From NCBI GenBank assembly GCA_034509925.1, contig CM067530.1, positions 1,890,001-1,954,000 on the forward strand: a DNA stretch of 64,000 nt, read 5' to 3'. Numbering within the stretch: the stretch's first letter is position 1; each line of letters starts with the position of its first letter. The translations under genes were made by a program, and so were the position numbers. The notes beneath the pieces are model-generated. The model saw only the letters and a list, made by a program, of their open reading frames with translations. It had not been told where the DNA came from and made no database searches. This DNA comes from Hirudinaria manillensis (taxonomy: Eukaryota > Annelida > Clitellata > Hirudinida > Hirudinidae). This document shows, piece after piece, positions 40,126-58,387 of this stretch.

Positions 40126-40974
40126 TAAAAGACAGATATTCGTTTAAAAAATTGTATTTCCACAGAGTCACGTTAATAGCATTTGTTGGTCTTAATAACA
40201 AGCGATATAAATAAAATTTTAAACTTTGGTAACGCCGAAATTAAGAGGAGGGTTAAGAGGTTTGATTTGGGTTTGGTTGAAAAGACCAATCATGGACTAG
40301 TCACGACCGGATCTGAGTGATTGGAAAGACCAATCATAGAACGCTGATGTCTGGATCTGGAAAAAATTCACGGTGATGCGACAAACGTCTGCAGTCGATT
40401 TGTTAAAAAGCTTTCCTTTCGTTGCAGTTTTGCTGGGAGATCCCAATTTTTTTTTTGTTGCTCGCAAGAGTTTCAAGAATCAATCGGACAATCATGCGAC
40501 ATGTTTAAAAGTAAAAAAAAGCCAATCTTATGACAAGGCACATCAAATAACTGTTATCGATTATTTTATCGATTGTCAATAAATTTTATTATCACAGCTG
40601 ATGACAGCGTGTTTAGATGCGATAAGAAATTGATTACCAAATATTACGATTAAAAAGATAAACTCCGTGATATTTAAAAATAATAATATTGTTTTTAATA
40701 ATTGGAAATTAATTATGAACTTTTTTAAAGAAATTATTTCAAATTAACAAAACACCATTCATGCATTTAATAAAATGTGCTGTTTTGAACGCCTGTCTAT
40801 ATTTTGCTTACAACTACAATGAACGCTCGTATTGTAGAAGTTCAGAAGCTACAAACGTTCTCTGTAATAGTAGTAACCCTTTCATGTTTCGCTCAGAGTT
40901 TTATCGATAAAATCTCCTTTTGAGGTCATTTTAGAACACAACATATTCGAAAGTAATTCATTCTCGACCAGAAA
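40126..40974. other. Upstream region of the first death/SH2 gene
   Basis: Unique sequence. An ORF at 40373-40582 is not convincing. The gene's promoter should lie here, but no motif stands out. Confidence 0.45.
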
Positions 40975-43247
40975 ATGGCAGAAATGTGGGATGAAAAATA
41001 CAAAATCGCTGAGCACGAACCACTCGGTGTTCTGAAGGATCGGTCCATTGCGAAGTTGGGCCTTCTTATGGAAGACGATTATGAAACTTTTGTCAGTCTG
41101 TTGGGTATGGACGAACAGTTGCCTGTCATCAGAAACTGCACCGAGAAGGGTTTAAAACTCCTGAAGCTTTGGTGCGCTGCACGAGGGAATCAGGCCAATT
41201 TCAGGACCATGAAAATGATTTTCAGTAACGGACATAGGGCCATCGTTGACGAATTGGATGATCTGATGTGGTGTGAGTACCTGAATGTTCCTATGACGAC
41301 GGTGTATAGTTGCCTTAATTGTTTTCATTTTTTTGCTTTAAATTTTAGTTTAATTTGTCCGCTTCAATATGCTGGCCGGGTTTTTATTTTGTGTATTCCT
41401 GCTTTTTTTAATTTGTACATTCATAAAATACATCACCAATTGTTAATATCAGAATAATTTGTCATTAATGACAAAGGAAATACTTCAACTTCAATCAATG
41501 CAGCAAATCAACAAATGAATTAATCGTATTTGAAAGGCTCCGTTGAAATCTTTGTCGTGTGGAGTTTCAAAAACAAACGAGGCCAAAAGTTATACCAAGT
41601 GCCAGGAAGGATTCCATTGAGAATTGCTTTGAATTCACTTTTTGCAAATGAATTTCCGAATCGGGAGGTCATCTTTGAGGTCAAAGGTTACCAAGACCTA
41701 GAAAGGTCAACGTGCGGAGATTTTGTGGTAAGATGGATTGATGACTGGCGATCATATGCTTTGCAAGAAACATTTCGTGAATTTAAAATCGTATAAATAT
41801 ATATTATAGATAAAATATGATTTATCTAAAATTATTTTTAATATTTATATAATTGTTATTCATTTAAAATAGGGAGTAGAATTAAACGTTATAATAAGAG
41901 CAGTCGAGGAGGTGAGAGTATTTTTTTTAAAATTTTATTTTAAAGAATTAATCATCGAAATTAAAATTTAAATTAAGGTGAAAATCTAAAAATTATCGAA
42001 AAATAATAAATTAATAAATAGTTTGATATTTCACCAATTTATGATTGTTTGTAATTATTTTTATTATAATTATCAACAACAGCCTGAAGATGTAACCAGC
42101 CTACCAGGTTATTGCAACATAACCAGAGACCAGGTGGAATTTTGAAGCTATTTATCAGGATTTTATGTTTTAATTATTTTTAATGAGTTTTATAATTTAT
42201 ATATAATTTCTAAGTTTTAACTATAATTATAATTATATTAATAATAACAACAATTATTATATATACTATAGTTATTAACTATAATAATTATTATTATTAC
42301 TGTTGTTGAAAATTTAGAATTTTCTGGTGGAAAATTATTGGAATGAATAATGAATAATTTATCACTTATAAAATGAATTAGGCAATTACAAAGGAATGCC
42401 GATAACCAATCATAAGTTTGGGCATCTCATTAATAATTTATGATAATCATAACGTTAATGTTTATTCATTAAATAAAGTCCACAAATAGGCTGATCAATC
42501 AGGAGACGGGAACTTATATTATTAGACCTGCAACTAAGGAGAGCCACGACTCGAAATATGTATTATCGTCCGTGTTAGTCTATTTATCGCTGCTGTTATT
42601 GTCGTCGTTGTTGTTGCTATCGTCGAGGGGTTTACTAGTAATAAATATTCGAATTCAAATTTATCATGAAATATCCTATTGACATGCAGCTGAACATAAC
42701 TTGAACGAAACCTGAACATTGTCTGTCTTTGAAGTGTCACTTGTATTTCAAGCTATAAATAACAAAAACAAAATCCCCTCTAAAATCGTGACTTCGTGAC
42801 ACCAAATGCTATGACGTCAGCAACAACAACAACAACAGCAACGTTTATTTTTGAATTTCTTTGCCTTACAATAAAAAATATCTGTCAATGGTCCATGTCC
42901 TGGAGGACGGTCCAAGCTGCATTAATTAGACTCATTAAATAATTAAACCCCGCCCCTCAAGTTCTTTGGTAGCTATAAAATTTGTTATTATGATGTTATA
43001 ATATATAATATAAATTTATAATAGAAACTAATTTATTAATTTATTCAGGAAGAATGGCCGAGTCGTACACTTCAAGATCTACTCCTGTCTTGAAAAACCA
43101 ACGTCCAGCATCCAACACTTCCTCTTTGACGATGGTTGCAAAGTTTACAGATTGGAATCGTTGATTGAATTCTACAAAAACAACAGATTTTCGACAAACT
43201 TGGACGTTGTTCCTTCGTTCAAATTAAAAGAACCTTTGTTGTTTTAG
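40975..43247 (+). CDS. Death domain - ubiquitin-like - SH2 protein (complete copy)
   Basis: Six exons: 40975-41272, 41537-41727, 41873-41911, 42083-42133, 42479-42573, 43049-43247; 873 nt, 290 aa. Residues 1-99 form a death-type helical domain with the LLKLWCAARGN...FRTMKMIF pattern (Trp in the helix before the glycine turn). Residues ~100-176 look like a ubiquitin-like beta-grasp: strand VEIFVVWSF, then FEVKGYQDLE and a last strand GVELNVIIRA. Residues ~183-280 are an SH2 domain: CNITRDQ, TYIIRPAT with the phosphotyrosine-binding Arg209, RVVHFKIY with the betaD His, and LESLIEFYKNN. Exon 5 is taken from AATAAAG|TC because this gives the same SH2 spacing as the paralogue. It probably acts as a cytoplasmic adaptor with no enzyme domain. 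I know no named protein with this order of domains. Confidence 0.8.
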
Positions 43248-43380
43248 GCGAATTAGTGATTAAATCTAAATTTTTGTCTTCAAATATTTCTCTATCGAAC
43301 GAGCGATGTTCGCACGTAAATGATGCTATTGGAACCTAGGACAGTCCGAGACGAAAGTTAATGTAGTAAAATGCAATGCA

Positions 43381-43677
43381 ATATAATATAATATAATATA
43401 ATATAATATAATATAATATAATATAATATAATATAATATAATATAATATAATATAATATAATATAATATAATATAATATAATATAATATAATATAATATA
43501 ATATAATATAATATAATATAATATAATATAATATAATATAATATAATATAATATAATATAATATAATATAATATAATATAATATAATATAATATAATATA
43601 ATATAATATAATATAATATAATATAATATAATATAATATAATATAATATAATATAATATAATATAATATAATATAAT
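43381..43677. repeat. (AATAT)n pentanucleotide microsatellite, ~300 bp
   Basis: This is a near-perfect 5-bp array directly after the first death/SH2 gene. The long minus-strand ORF across it is a product of the repeat. Confidence 0.97.
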
Positions 43678-43827
43678 TTACCTCAAGCGAAAGTTGATAT
43701 TTTACCACAAAAACCTGAAATACAAGAGTTTTGACGAAGGGCAAGGGTTTATTATTTCTAAATAACATTCTGCTTCTAAATCTTCACGCGCTGCTCTTGT
43801 GGCATTGACGTCACTGATGAAGTAAGT

Positions 43828-44825
<998 letters not shown>

Positions 44826-45095
44826 ACCATTGGTTCTAGACACCACGAGCATTATAAAATCAACAGAACTTAACAAGGAAGTTTGCAGCACTTTTAAGGG
44901 GAAAGAATTCGGCATTAATTTATGAATTTATTAATTTATGATTTACGTCATAATTCGTGACTTTCGTCATAACCCTAGGGTTTCTTCGTTTCAAGTTGAA
45001 AGTGGTTTTGCCAAATCTTGCCGTTCGGACTCTCTCTCGACGCGGAATGACTGGTTGCGGTTGTTGTTGATGTTGATGTTATTGCGCACATCCAA

Positions 45096-46988
45096 ATGAG
45101 TAGGTCATTGCCTCGGCGAATATGCCGTCATCGTCTGAAAAGGGAAATGACGAACGGATATGCTTCCACCTTAACTGACCACCAACTGTACCAATTAGGC
45201 AGCATGGTTTGTAACCCGAACAACGACCTCCTGGCACTGATTGACAAGTTGAATGTCAGGCAGTCTGGAATAGAAAATCAATCAGATCCCGGTTACCGTG
45301 TCTTAAAAAGCTGGATTGATAAAGGTGAAGGAAGTACTCTGAGATATTTAAAACGGGTCTTCACTGAAATGAATAGGATGGATCTTGTTCATCAACTGGA
45401 GGAATACGAAAAAGGTCGGTGGAAATGTTATATTTAAATGTATCTAATTTCTTTCTGATTGCAACCCAACACGCTGGCAAAATTTGGTTCTTGGGCGATT
45501 GACCCAGAATGTGGTCACTCAATCGATTCAGTTTATTTCCTCATTTTTCTTTCAAATCTTTCATTAATTTATTAAAACTTATTTTTCGTTAATTTTGAAA
45601 CATATGAGAAGCATAATGTCTCTGCTAAATACCAAATTTAAAGATTAAGTTTATATTACTCCTTTAAATTATCCGCTGATACTCGTCCATCTACAAAACA
45701 CTCTGTTTTCGGTTACAACAGCTACAATGATAACATTACACGTGGTGTAATGGTGTGACTCGGTGTTGGCGAATTTTTTTCCATCTGCAATTTGTAAACA
45801 TTGATATTTTTGATTGAATAGAATTCTCTCTGAATATATTTGTACAAAAAACACCTCATCAGCTCTATTAAACCCCCCAAAAAAGTTACATACGCCTAAA
45901 CATCGCACCATGAACATCATTTCAACTAACCATGTCAAGGGATGATGAATTTATTGTTTTTCCTACCAATATTAGAAGAAGAAGCCTACCACTTTTTTAC
46001 GTTAACCTAGTTTGTAAAAGACAAAAGCTCAAAATAGTCAGAAATACATGATCTCCTTTTACCCCTTTTAGCAGCCCTAATCATTTCCTTGAGTCTCACC
46101 AACATCCACTAAAATTTAAAATTGCCTATTAATGTAGTATTATTACATCTACAATCATGTTATTATATGTAATAGTAATTTATAAAACCTCAGGCTCTTA
46201 ATTAATTCTTGATCGAACGTATCAGCCACAGGGATTTCCTCGCTGGACTTAACGCATTTCACTAACGAGAATAATTTAAATGAAATGGTGCCAAAAGATG
46301 GCCATAAGGTGCCATAAGATAAAGAAATTTACCCAAGATTTTTACTAATTTAGGATTAAATTAAAGATTAAGATTAAATAAAATTGGATTTGTTGGAATT
46401 AAATGAAATCTTTTTTCTGTTCAGATCTAATTTCCCTGCTGTTGGTCATCCATTTCGGAAACAGAGTCATCGAGGAGACAATCGAGGTGACTTCGTCTGA
46501 ATCGATAGCAGACCAAGTGGAAAGTGTCGTCCGTGAAAAATATTCTCACCTAATTAAAAGGTCGGCTTCGACTGTCGAAATTCTTGGAAAAGAAATCCTG
46601 GAGGACGTGACGTGTCTAACTTTTAAAGTCAGTTCCACTTCCTGTTTGTTGGTCGCTTTCAAAGCTCAATGTCTTTTACTACTTCACGCTTTGAAACCGT
46701 AGTGGCACTTTAATTATTATTTACAATTAAATAATAAGATTTATAATTTATATTATTTTTTTATTATTATTTTTTTAATATCTTTATGTCATTTGTATTA
46801 AGTGTTTATTAGTTGTTATGGTAATATAAGTGTTCTTGTAATATATTATGATATTATTGTGTCTTATCTTGCTATAAGTTACTCAGTAATTTGTAGACTT
46901 CAATAAATATTTTTAGATTTTTTAAAAAATATTTGTAATTTCCTTCTAGGGTGGTCAAATTGACATCCACGTGAGGCAAAATGAAGCG
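45096..46988 (+). CDS. Death domain - ubiquitin-like module (5' part of a longer gene or SH2-less copy)
   Basis: Exons 45096-45414, 46425-46627 and 46950-46988 (561 nt, 187 aa) repeat the first three exons of the gene at 40975 with the same phases (1, 0, 0) and the same 39-nt third exon. The death domain includes YRVLKSWIDKGEGSTLRYL and MDLVHQLEEY. The ubiquitin-like part is clearer than in the other copies: LLLVIHFGNRVIEETIEV, VEILGKEILED, then GGQIDIHVRQ. No SH2 exons follow. The next coding exon is another death domain at 47446, which starts at a CACAG acceptor in the compatible phase 0. The simplest reading is that this module joins 47446-51583 into one 489-aa protein; a truncated separate gene is the alternative. 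The start could also be the ATG at 45150. Confidence 0.68.
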
Positions 46989-47445
46989 GTAAATAAATTT
47001 ATATTCATTTAATAATTACGTTTGCTTAACTTTATGTATTCTAAAATGAAAAATGATAAACAATTAAACAAACCAATATAAAAATTTCCCGTAGAAAGTA
47101 TCCTTTACAGCTAGTCAAATCATGCACTGTCAAAGCTTGCACTGCTTTGAAACTCAAATTCTTGGTTTAATAAATATTCATTAAATAAATTCATTATTAA
47201 TAATAAATATTCATTATTTAATCAAGCTAATAAACAATCCTTATTTAATCAACCCGAACGAAATTCTAAACTAGGTAGCGATTTCTTCTTTGAAAATTAA
47301 CTTCATGACAACAGAATGTCAGCAGTAAAAACTGAAAAAAACTAAAATAAATGCAGAGCTCAAAGGAGTATCGTAAACGTAGGTCTGAACCTTAGTAATT
47401 GAATTGTTTTCCTCATTTGTAAAAAACTTTAAATCTTATTCACAG

Positions 47446-51583
<4,138 letters not shown>

Positions 51584-52969
51584 GAATCAAGACGTTAAAT
51601 TTCTTATAATTCTGGATTAATATCCATAATATTAACATGTGAAATGTCTCATTCTGTGAGCCAGACGAGCGCAAGAGCTATCGCTTCGTTGTGGCGGATT
51701 TAAAAATGTAATTTTCTCAGCATGGATCATTTGCCTATTGGAAAGCTAATCAAATGCCACAAGTCACCTCATAGGAGTTATTCGCAATTCTTTTATTTCT
51801 TTTTTTGTAAAGCTGTATTTTGTTCTAATTTTCTAATTTAACACGTCAAAGGCTTTTATTTGTAAATCAAAGCAAAGTCTTGCCTTTAGTAAAGTATAGC
51901 TTTTTACCATCTTTCGTTCTTCTAACAACGACTTGGTAATTGTTTACGATAACAACTGCAATTTTATTTTATGTGATGGCCGTTTCTTTCGCTCACTTGT
52001 TTAATACTCTAATAGCAAGAAAGCCATTTAATTTTTTTGAGGAGCCAAACTATAGCTTAACTGTTCTTAACAAAATACTCCAACCAAATTAGCTGAAAAG
52101 CTCGATTGTCTCTTCATCTAGGAATTTCTTGTTTTATAATTTATTTCGGCTATTAAAAAAAATAATAGGAGACCAAGTTATGATTCATGTCCAGCAGTAA
52201 GGAACGGGAGAAACGAGACATTTTTCTCCTGATTTCTTTGTTTTAAATTTTTTTATTAATAACATTTTACTTATGATGAAAATAAGGCTTGGGATATTTG
52301 CAATGTAAAATTTTTATTGTTTTGTTATTTGCCATTTTCGAGTCCATTGTATTGTATATTTGTACAGTAATGGTTCAAATAAAACGTTTTATAGCATGCT
52401 TTCATTTAAGGTGGTAATCTACAGGTCCAATTATGTCGGCATAATTTGTTACTGAAACTTGATCATTGTTTGAATGAATAAGTTATTATTATCGTGCAAA
52501 TGGATTGTTATAAAATGAAATAAATGTGATAATTGATCTTGACCCAGAAAAGGAAAGTAATCCTCAAACTGCACTTAATGCAATAGCTTTCGAAATCTTA
52601 GAAAAATCAATCTAGATAATTTGAAAAACTAATATACTTGATTAAGCTGTTTTCTGGCTAATCATGTTAAGTTATGAATTGTTCGGCTACGCGAAGTTAT
52701 TATCAAAAGTAAAAACGTCTAAAAGCTAAATAAATATCTAATGTGTTTAAGAAAATGAGTTAAGCATGCAAATGAAAACTTTGTAAAATCAGATGCAACT
52801 GTTTACTTCTCGTGGTCGTCATCGTCAGATGGGATTGAAATAGTCCTAGACGGGTGTCACGATGAATGACTGCAGAATGTGAAAGTGCCGGTGAAGATGT
52901 CTGGCATCAACGAAGATAGTGTCAATGTTTTTTTGATATAAATTGACATCCATAACATGCTCGAGCGCA
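51584..52969. other. Intergenic, 1.4 kb, between SH2 module and tetraspanin
   Basis: Nothing coding seen. AATAAA at 52378-52383 may end the SH2 transcript. The last ~150 bp are probably tetraspanin 5'UTR or promoter. Confidence 0.4.
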
Positions 52970-54822
52970 ATGCTTAAGAAGAAGAGAACAGCATTCAATC
53001 CTGAATCTTCTCCAATGATGGATGCTGATAGCATAGATGACCAATTGTCTCTGAGGAATAGTGTATTTTGCATGAAGGTGTCTTACAGCTTTTACAATGT
53101 CATCTTAATGGTTAGTCTTCTGAAATAATTTTAGTCACTAATGAAATAATCGTCTGAAATAAATGTTTCAGCTTTTTGGTGTCTTAGCAATTGGAGTAGG
53201 AGTCTGGTCATTTTTCACTTTCTTTAGAATAAATTTGTTATTGTGCTCTAATTATTACTCTGTCGTCTGCTTGATGCTGATAATATCAGGTATGATGGTC
53301 CTTTTCTTCCTCTTTGTCATTGGCTGTTATGGCTCTTTTCACGACAGCTATCCATGCTGGAATTTTGTGAGTCTGTTTATATTTGTAAATTGTTTTTTGT
53401 TGCAAGAAAAATTTTAAAGTTTATTTTGAATTTGTTGCAGTTCTCCTTTGGGCTAATGTTTGTCTTTTTGATCAATCTTGCAATAACCTGCTCCATCATC
53501 AAGTACAAACTGATGGTTAGATATTTCTATATTTTTAAAGAAAATATGTTTACAATGTCTTTTATAATATTTTCATTCTTTTTCGTCTGGTAATAAATAA
53601 AATGTACATTTAATAAGTATAAACCTCATCCAAAATGACATGATCTACACTGAAAATTCTGTATATTTGATTTTTAAATAATAAAAACAATTAAAGTGTA
53701 GACCAATCATCCTTCAACCCGCTTTTTAAGCCGAGATTCACAAGTATCTCTAAATATAATAATCATCAATAACGATCATTTAACTTTCAATATTTTAATT
53801 CTTTTTTAGATTTCAAAAGATTTGTTGAAGTTCTTGGAGCACAATATGAATGGCTACAAAAGCAAATATCCAGGCATAAGAAATGCGTTTGATGCCATGC
53901 ACAGAAAGGTCGGTTTTTTCCAGAGCAGAAATTATTTTACCAACAATAACAACAAGAAAATATTTCGTGGCTTCTTAACAATAGGTAAATTTTGTGAGTT
54001 TGCTTGATTTTTTGACAATAATTCCATCTGAGGTTAAAATATTATTTTGGAGAACAAAAGTTTCAGAGAAAGTTCAAAGAATCTGTTAGTAAATTGAAAG
54101 CTTTAACCATTAAAATGTTGCAAACTGAAAACTGTGGTTGCCTATTAACAAAGAACAAAAAAAACACATAGTATTAAGACATCAAGCATAATCAACCAGA
54201 TAAGAAGATAAGAGGAGCCATGCAATAATTGGCAGAATATCTTTTACTACATCCCTGGTCACCTAAATTTGAATTGTTTCCAGTTCAGGTGCTGTGGCAT
54301 CAACTCCTTTGCAGATTGGTTCTCGTCGGAGGCTTTCGTCAACAGCACCTCCGTAGTTCCCGACAGTTGCTGCATTTCAGAATTGATCAACTGTGGCACG
54401 AGAAACCATCCGTCCAACATTTATTACGAAGTGATAAGGCATAATTAGTTTTTAAATAACCTCGTCAAATAAATTATGTTTTGTCCTTAGGGGTGTGCTA
54501 AATTTCTAGACTCAAGCCTACAGCAACAACTGGCCATTATTGGTCTGACCAGTTCCATATTGTGCTGCATCCAAGTAAGTTTCCAAATGCAAATAATTGC
54601 TATAATCACACAGGTACAAACAATCATTTTAGGTAGGTTAAGTATTAAAGTGAGTAATTGCCCAAAAATGGGATTTTAATATTTTAAAATTGTAAGCAAC
54701 ACTGCATTTTGACATTCCCTAGATTCTGACCAAAATGTTACTTTTCTTTTCAGCTCAGTGGTGTCATATTGTCCTGCTGCCTGGTCAAAAAGAGAAAGGG
54801 TATCCATATCATTTACCATTAG
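52970..54822 (+). CDS. Tetraspanin
   Basis: Seven phase-0 exons: 52970-53110, 53172-53366, 53441-53515, 53810-53908, 54284-54430, 54491-54574, 54754-54822; 810 nt, 269 aa. Four membrane segments are visible: LFGVLAIGVGVWSFFTF, VCLMLIISGMMVLFFLFV, FSFGLMFVFLINLAITC and the last one before the Cys/Lys-rich tail CCLVKKRKG. The large extracellular loop has the tetraspanin signature RCCG (Cys173-Cys174), a second CC (199-200), Cys207 and a final Gly-Cys (221), giving three disulfides. Membrane-proximal cysteines are likely palmitoylated. Tetraspanins organise membrane microdomains with integrins and other partners. AATAAA begins 17 nt after the stop, so the 3'UTR is very short. The exact subfamily is not assigned. 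Confidence 0.92.
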
Positions 54823-54839
54823 AAAGATATCCTTTGGTC

Positions 54840-54845
54840 AATAAA
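54840..54845 (+). terminator. Polyadenylation signal, tetraspanin
   Basis: AATAAA beginning 17 nt after the stop. Confidence 0.7.
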
Positions 54846-55799
54846 CACTTAAACTCTGCCTAATGATGTTGAACATTTGCAGTTGTGAGCAGAATATATT
54901 TTTACTTTCTCTAAGTCTTATCTATGCTTTTGAAAAAGGTTTAAATAGAAGCTTATACTTGATAATTAGTGGGATAAGTAATTTTAATAATCATAATAAT
55001 GATAATCTGTATTATTATTATTATTATTATTTCATATTTATTGGTATATTTGTTACCTTCGAAAACAAATCCAGAAGCAGCAACGGGACGGCCATATAGT
55101 TTTGCTTTAATAAGACAAGTCCTGGGTATTTCTTCATTCGTTATATAGAAAAGTTGTATGTCCGAAAATCAATGGCTTGGATTGTAAGTTGTTCCTGTGA
55201 TGACAAATGCATCAATGACACATGATTGGAGTTCTTTACTTAGAGTTGAAAGTTTTGACAGTTTCAATCAAGAACTACAATATGGTAATCCATTGGGATG
55301 ATGGGTAACAACTCCATGACTGAATCGTATTTTGATAAAGGTGCATCTGTAAACGACTTACAGGGTCACGTATAGACCCAAACCTAGCAACTAGATATTA
55401 ATTTTTATTGTAACAACCAAGTAATGCACTATCTTGGTACTGGCAATAATTTACAGAAAGTGTGGACAACAATGTTGGCCCGCAAAAAATTACAGAAAAA
55501 ACCAACAACTTGCAACTCCAGACAACTATAACTCATATATGCATATTGCTCAGGCAGACAAGGTGCCTTAGTCAAAAACTAGGTACCCCAGCCCAACCTT
55601 TCACTAGTGCGAAATAGACAGTTAAGCCAGCAATGGTTCTGCTGACGAAAACAAGCATTGACCTTCTCATGCCCAAGAATCTGACGTTTGAAACTATGCA
55701 AGCATCAATGCCTGTTCCACCCATCCTATAATATTCATACCCAAGCAGAGATTTATGGAAAACATATACAAAACAAAACAGGTTTTGAGCAACTAAGGC
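54846..55799. other. Intergenic between convergent tetraspanin and RPL10
   Basis: Unique sequence with one short ATT run near 55014; no gene seen. Confidence 0.5.
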
Positions 55800-55805
55800 T
55801 TTATT
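55800..55805 (-). terminator. Polyadenylation signal, RPL10
   Basis: AATAAA on the minus strand, 21 nt past the stop. Confidence 0.75.
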
Positions 55806-55826
55806 GGAACAAACATCTTTAGAGTC

Positions 55827-56747
<921 letters not shown>

Positions 56748-58387
56748 TTTGCTACAAATAAAAATAAACAACCGTTATGCGAATTCAAAAACGGTAATGT
56801 GGATTATTTTTTAGCGATATGTAATCCAAAACAAGAGCCGCGAGACACTCACCCACTCAATCGATAAAAGGAAAGAGAGACGGAAGATGATGGCCGAACG
56901 ATCTACTTCAATTATATAAATACAAGATTTATTTAATTAAAGAAATTTTTTGACTAGCATTTTTCGTTTTATTTAAAACATTTATTTATTATAATGAAAA
57001 ACTTTACACAATAAAAAATATTTATATAAGTTTTTCAAATTGCTGTCTGATTTAAGCAACATTATAATTTATTTAAAAAAAATATTTTTTCATTTCAATG
57101 CTAAAAAATATTTGCTGCGTTTTTAGAAAAGGACAATATTTTAATATTCGAATGCATTATCATATTTTCAAAATATGTTTTGAAGGCAAGAAATTCACGA
57201 GTCAATTAATAACTTAAACAATATTGGAGGTAATAAATTCTGTTAGACTCGGTAATTCAACCGATTCTAGTATGGGCTGCTATCAATTGAAATAAGCTTG
57301 CTTACTCATCAATCGGTATTAAAGCTACTGGACTGCGAAAATTGGGAATAAATTGAAATGCAATTGACATTTTAGTCTTTTGTTTTTATCCTTTCCTTTT
57401 CTTTTTTTACTTCAGTGAGACTGATTTCCAGTGAGACTTATTAGCTCACAAATCATAAAATTCTGATAACGCTGGATAAAGAAAATAGTAAATTGTTGAG
57501 AGTTTGAGATAGAATTCACAGCATAAAATTACGGGCAAGACTTATAACTTTACTTTAGATAGTTTATATAATTTTTGATAAATTCTTTTTTATTTTGAGG
57601 CCAATATGTAATGAGTATTATTTCTCGTTGGCCTTCTGTACATCCTAGACTCAAATGGTTAATCAATAAATTATGATCCGGAAATGCATTAGCCTACCTT
57701 GAACGCCACTGTAAAGGAAATAACGGTATAGGTCTTGTATAGTTATTTTTACTTACGAAAAGACGAAATCAATAACTGATAATGATAAATGCAAAATAGT
57801 ACATTCGTTAATAGACTATATAATATTTATATAAGTAATGAAAGGAGGGGATTATTTTGGCTTACTCCCAAATAGTTGATATAATTTCGGTCACGGCAAT
57901 TTGATTTCAAGAAGCATGAGAATATTATGAGCAGAATGAGATATTACTCTATGTGCAGAACCAAGAAGATGATTCCACGCTCATTTCTGAGGCGTAGAAG
58001 CTTGTTTTCCGTCCTCCTCCGAATGGCTAGTTGTGTCCCTGACTGAAAAGTTTATCATCATTATTGAAAGATACTTTCCCTACTGGACAATGTCGCATTG
58101 ATCTTTCTGCTTAGCAGGAATAAGACCAATAAAGACTTTTATTGGGGCAGAGAGATTATTGAAAACTGTCGTCTAGCCTTGTTTTGAAATAATCTGTTTT
58201 TCTAAGTCGGAATAAGTGTTAATTCTTTAAAAATTTTAAATTTACCTTTAAAAATTTAAAACTAGTTTTTAGGATAATGTAGAAGTGCGAGATTATCATG
58301 ATCATTTTAATTTGATATTCTTTTATGTACTCATATTTAAATTGCTTTTAGATTGTAAACATTCGCGATTCGTGATCAAGCGTTGCA
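56748..58387. other. Intergenic between divergent RPL10 and PSMG2
   Basis: 1.6 kb. RPL10 promoter and 5'UTR should lie in the first ~150 bp, which is richer in CpG. The rest is AT-rich unique sequence with no gene seen. Confidence 0.5.

Noticed and set aside
40373-40582. 69-codon plus-strand ORF upstream of the first death/SH2 gene
   Set aside because: No recognisable domain; Lys/Ser/Phe-rich and likely chance.
42503-42573. Shorter exon 5 for the first death/SH2 gene, using the TCAG acceptor at 42501
   Set aside because: It keeps frame but deletes eight residues of the first SH2 helix. Starting at 42479 restores exact spacing with the paralogue.
45669-45938. 89-codon minus-strand ORF inside the intron of the second death-domain module
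   Set aside because: No domain, and antisense to an intron; judged a chance frame.
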